This document shows, in pieces, positions 23,506-23,583 of a stretch of 23,583 nt of DNA. The position numbers and the translations under genes were made by a program. This stretch comes from Faecalicatena_A orotica (lineage in GTDB: Bacteria; Bacillota; Clostridia; Lachnospirales; Lachnospiraceae), in assembly GCF_040545875.1 (NCBI RefSeq), contig NZ_JBEPMR010000025.1, one strand, 5' to 3'. How positions within the stretch are numbered: the stretch's first letter is position 1; each line of letters begins with the position of its first letter. The notes under the pieces were generated by a model. It was given only the letters and a program-made list of their open reading frames with translations, had not been told where the DNA came from and did not search any database.

Positions 23506-23583
23506 GGTTATGCCCTCGACCTATTAGTAACAGTCAGCTCCATGCGTTGCCGCACTTCCACCTCTGCCCTATCTACCTCGTCG
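23506..23583 (-). rRNA. 23S ribosomal RNA, 3' end (partial)
   Basis: Read on the minus strand the sequence contains the conserved 23S 3' block: GGTGGAAG, GGAGCTGACTGTTACTAATA, then GGTCGAGGGCATAACC, closing at about 23506. Only the last 78 nt are in the window; the rest lies beyond 23583. The spacer to the terminator (23427-23505) holds no 5S gene, although its TTTTGAAGG resembles rRNA spacer DNA. An ORF across 23229-23498 is spurious. Confidence 0.93.

Overview
The window looks like a chromosomal segment of a strictly anaerobic, low-to-mid GC Firmicute of the Clostridia, most likely Lachnospiraceae. The evidence is AGGAGG-type ribosome binding sites, sigma-A promoters with 17-bp spacers, a selenoprotein Stickland reductase component, a class I fructose-bisphosphate aldolase of the Firmicute Fda type, and the Clostridia-like 23S rRNA 3' end. 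I cannot name the species.

Both edges touch rRNA operons read leftward (minus strand). The right edge (23506-23583) is the 3' end of a 23S gene, followed by a rho-independent terminator and no 5S gene. The left edge (1-333) holds at least three tandem strong promoters and a leader pointing out of the window, probably feeding the next rRNA operon. The protein genes between them form a block bracketed by two co-directional rrn operons.

Reading from the left: (1) a redox-defence operon of an RclA-like flavoprotein disulfide reductase and a CcdA-thioredoxin fusion, behind one promoter with a dyad; (2) class I fructose-bisphosphate aldolase; (3) a small GNAT protein convergent with, and overlapping, a double-domain class II aldolase whose second half has lost its metal ligands; (4) a cytoplasmic parvulin; (5) a two-gene ABC exporter-like unit on the plus strand; (6) a six-gene glycan operon (solute-binding lipoprotein, two permeases, GH127, LacI regulator, GH31) with a promoter and two CACGTG-centred operators at 17683-17775; (7) a Stickland reductase locus: grdX, a TetR regulator, grdE-type pyruvoyl-precursor subunit, grdB-type selenoprotein with an in-frame UGA and SECIS-like hairpin, and a YkvI-type transporter.

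The glycan operon appears to import an oligosaccharide and trim it inside the cell: GH127 for beta-L-arabinofuranosyl ends, GH31 for alpha-xylosyl or alpha-glucosyl ends. No transport ATPase is encoded here, so a shared one elsewhere is implied. The grd locus encodes only the substrate-specific component B plus a transporter. The common components A and C and thioredoxin must lie elsewhere.

Five copies of one imperfectly conserved palindromic element, centred on GGGGTC-N-GACCCC, sit beside gene 3' ends across the window. The best copy (8930-8994) is a perfect 32-bp-arm hairpin between convergent genes. One copy pair shows a compensating base-pair change in the stem, which suggests that the RNA fold is selected.
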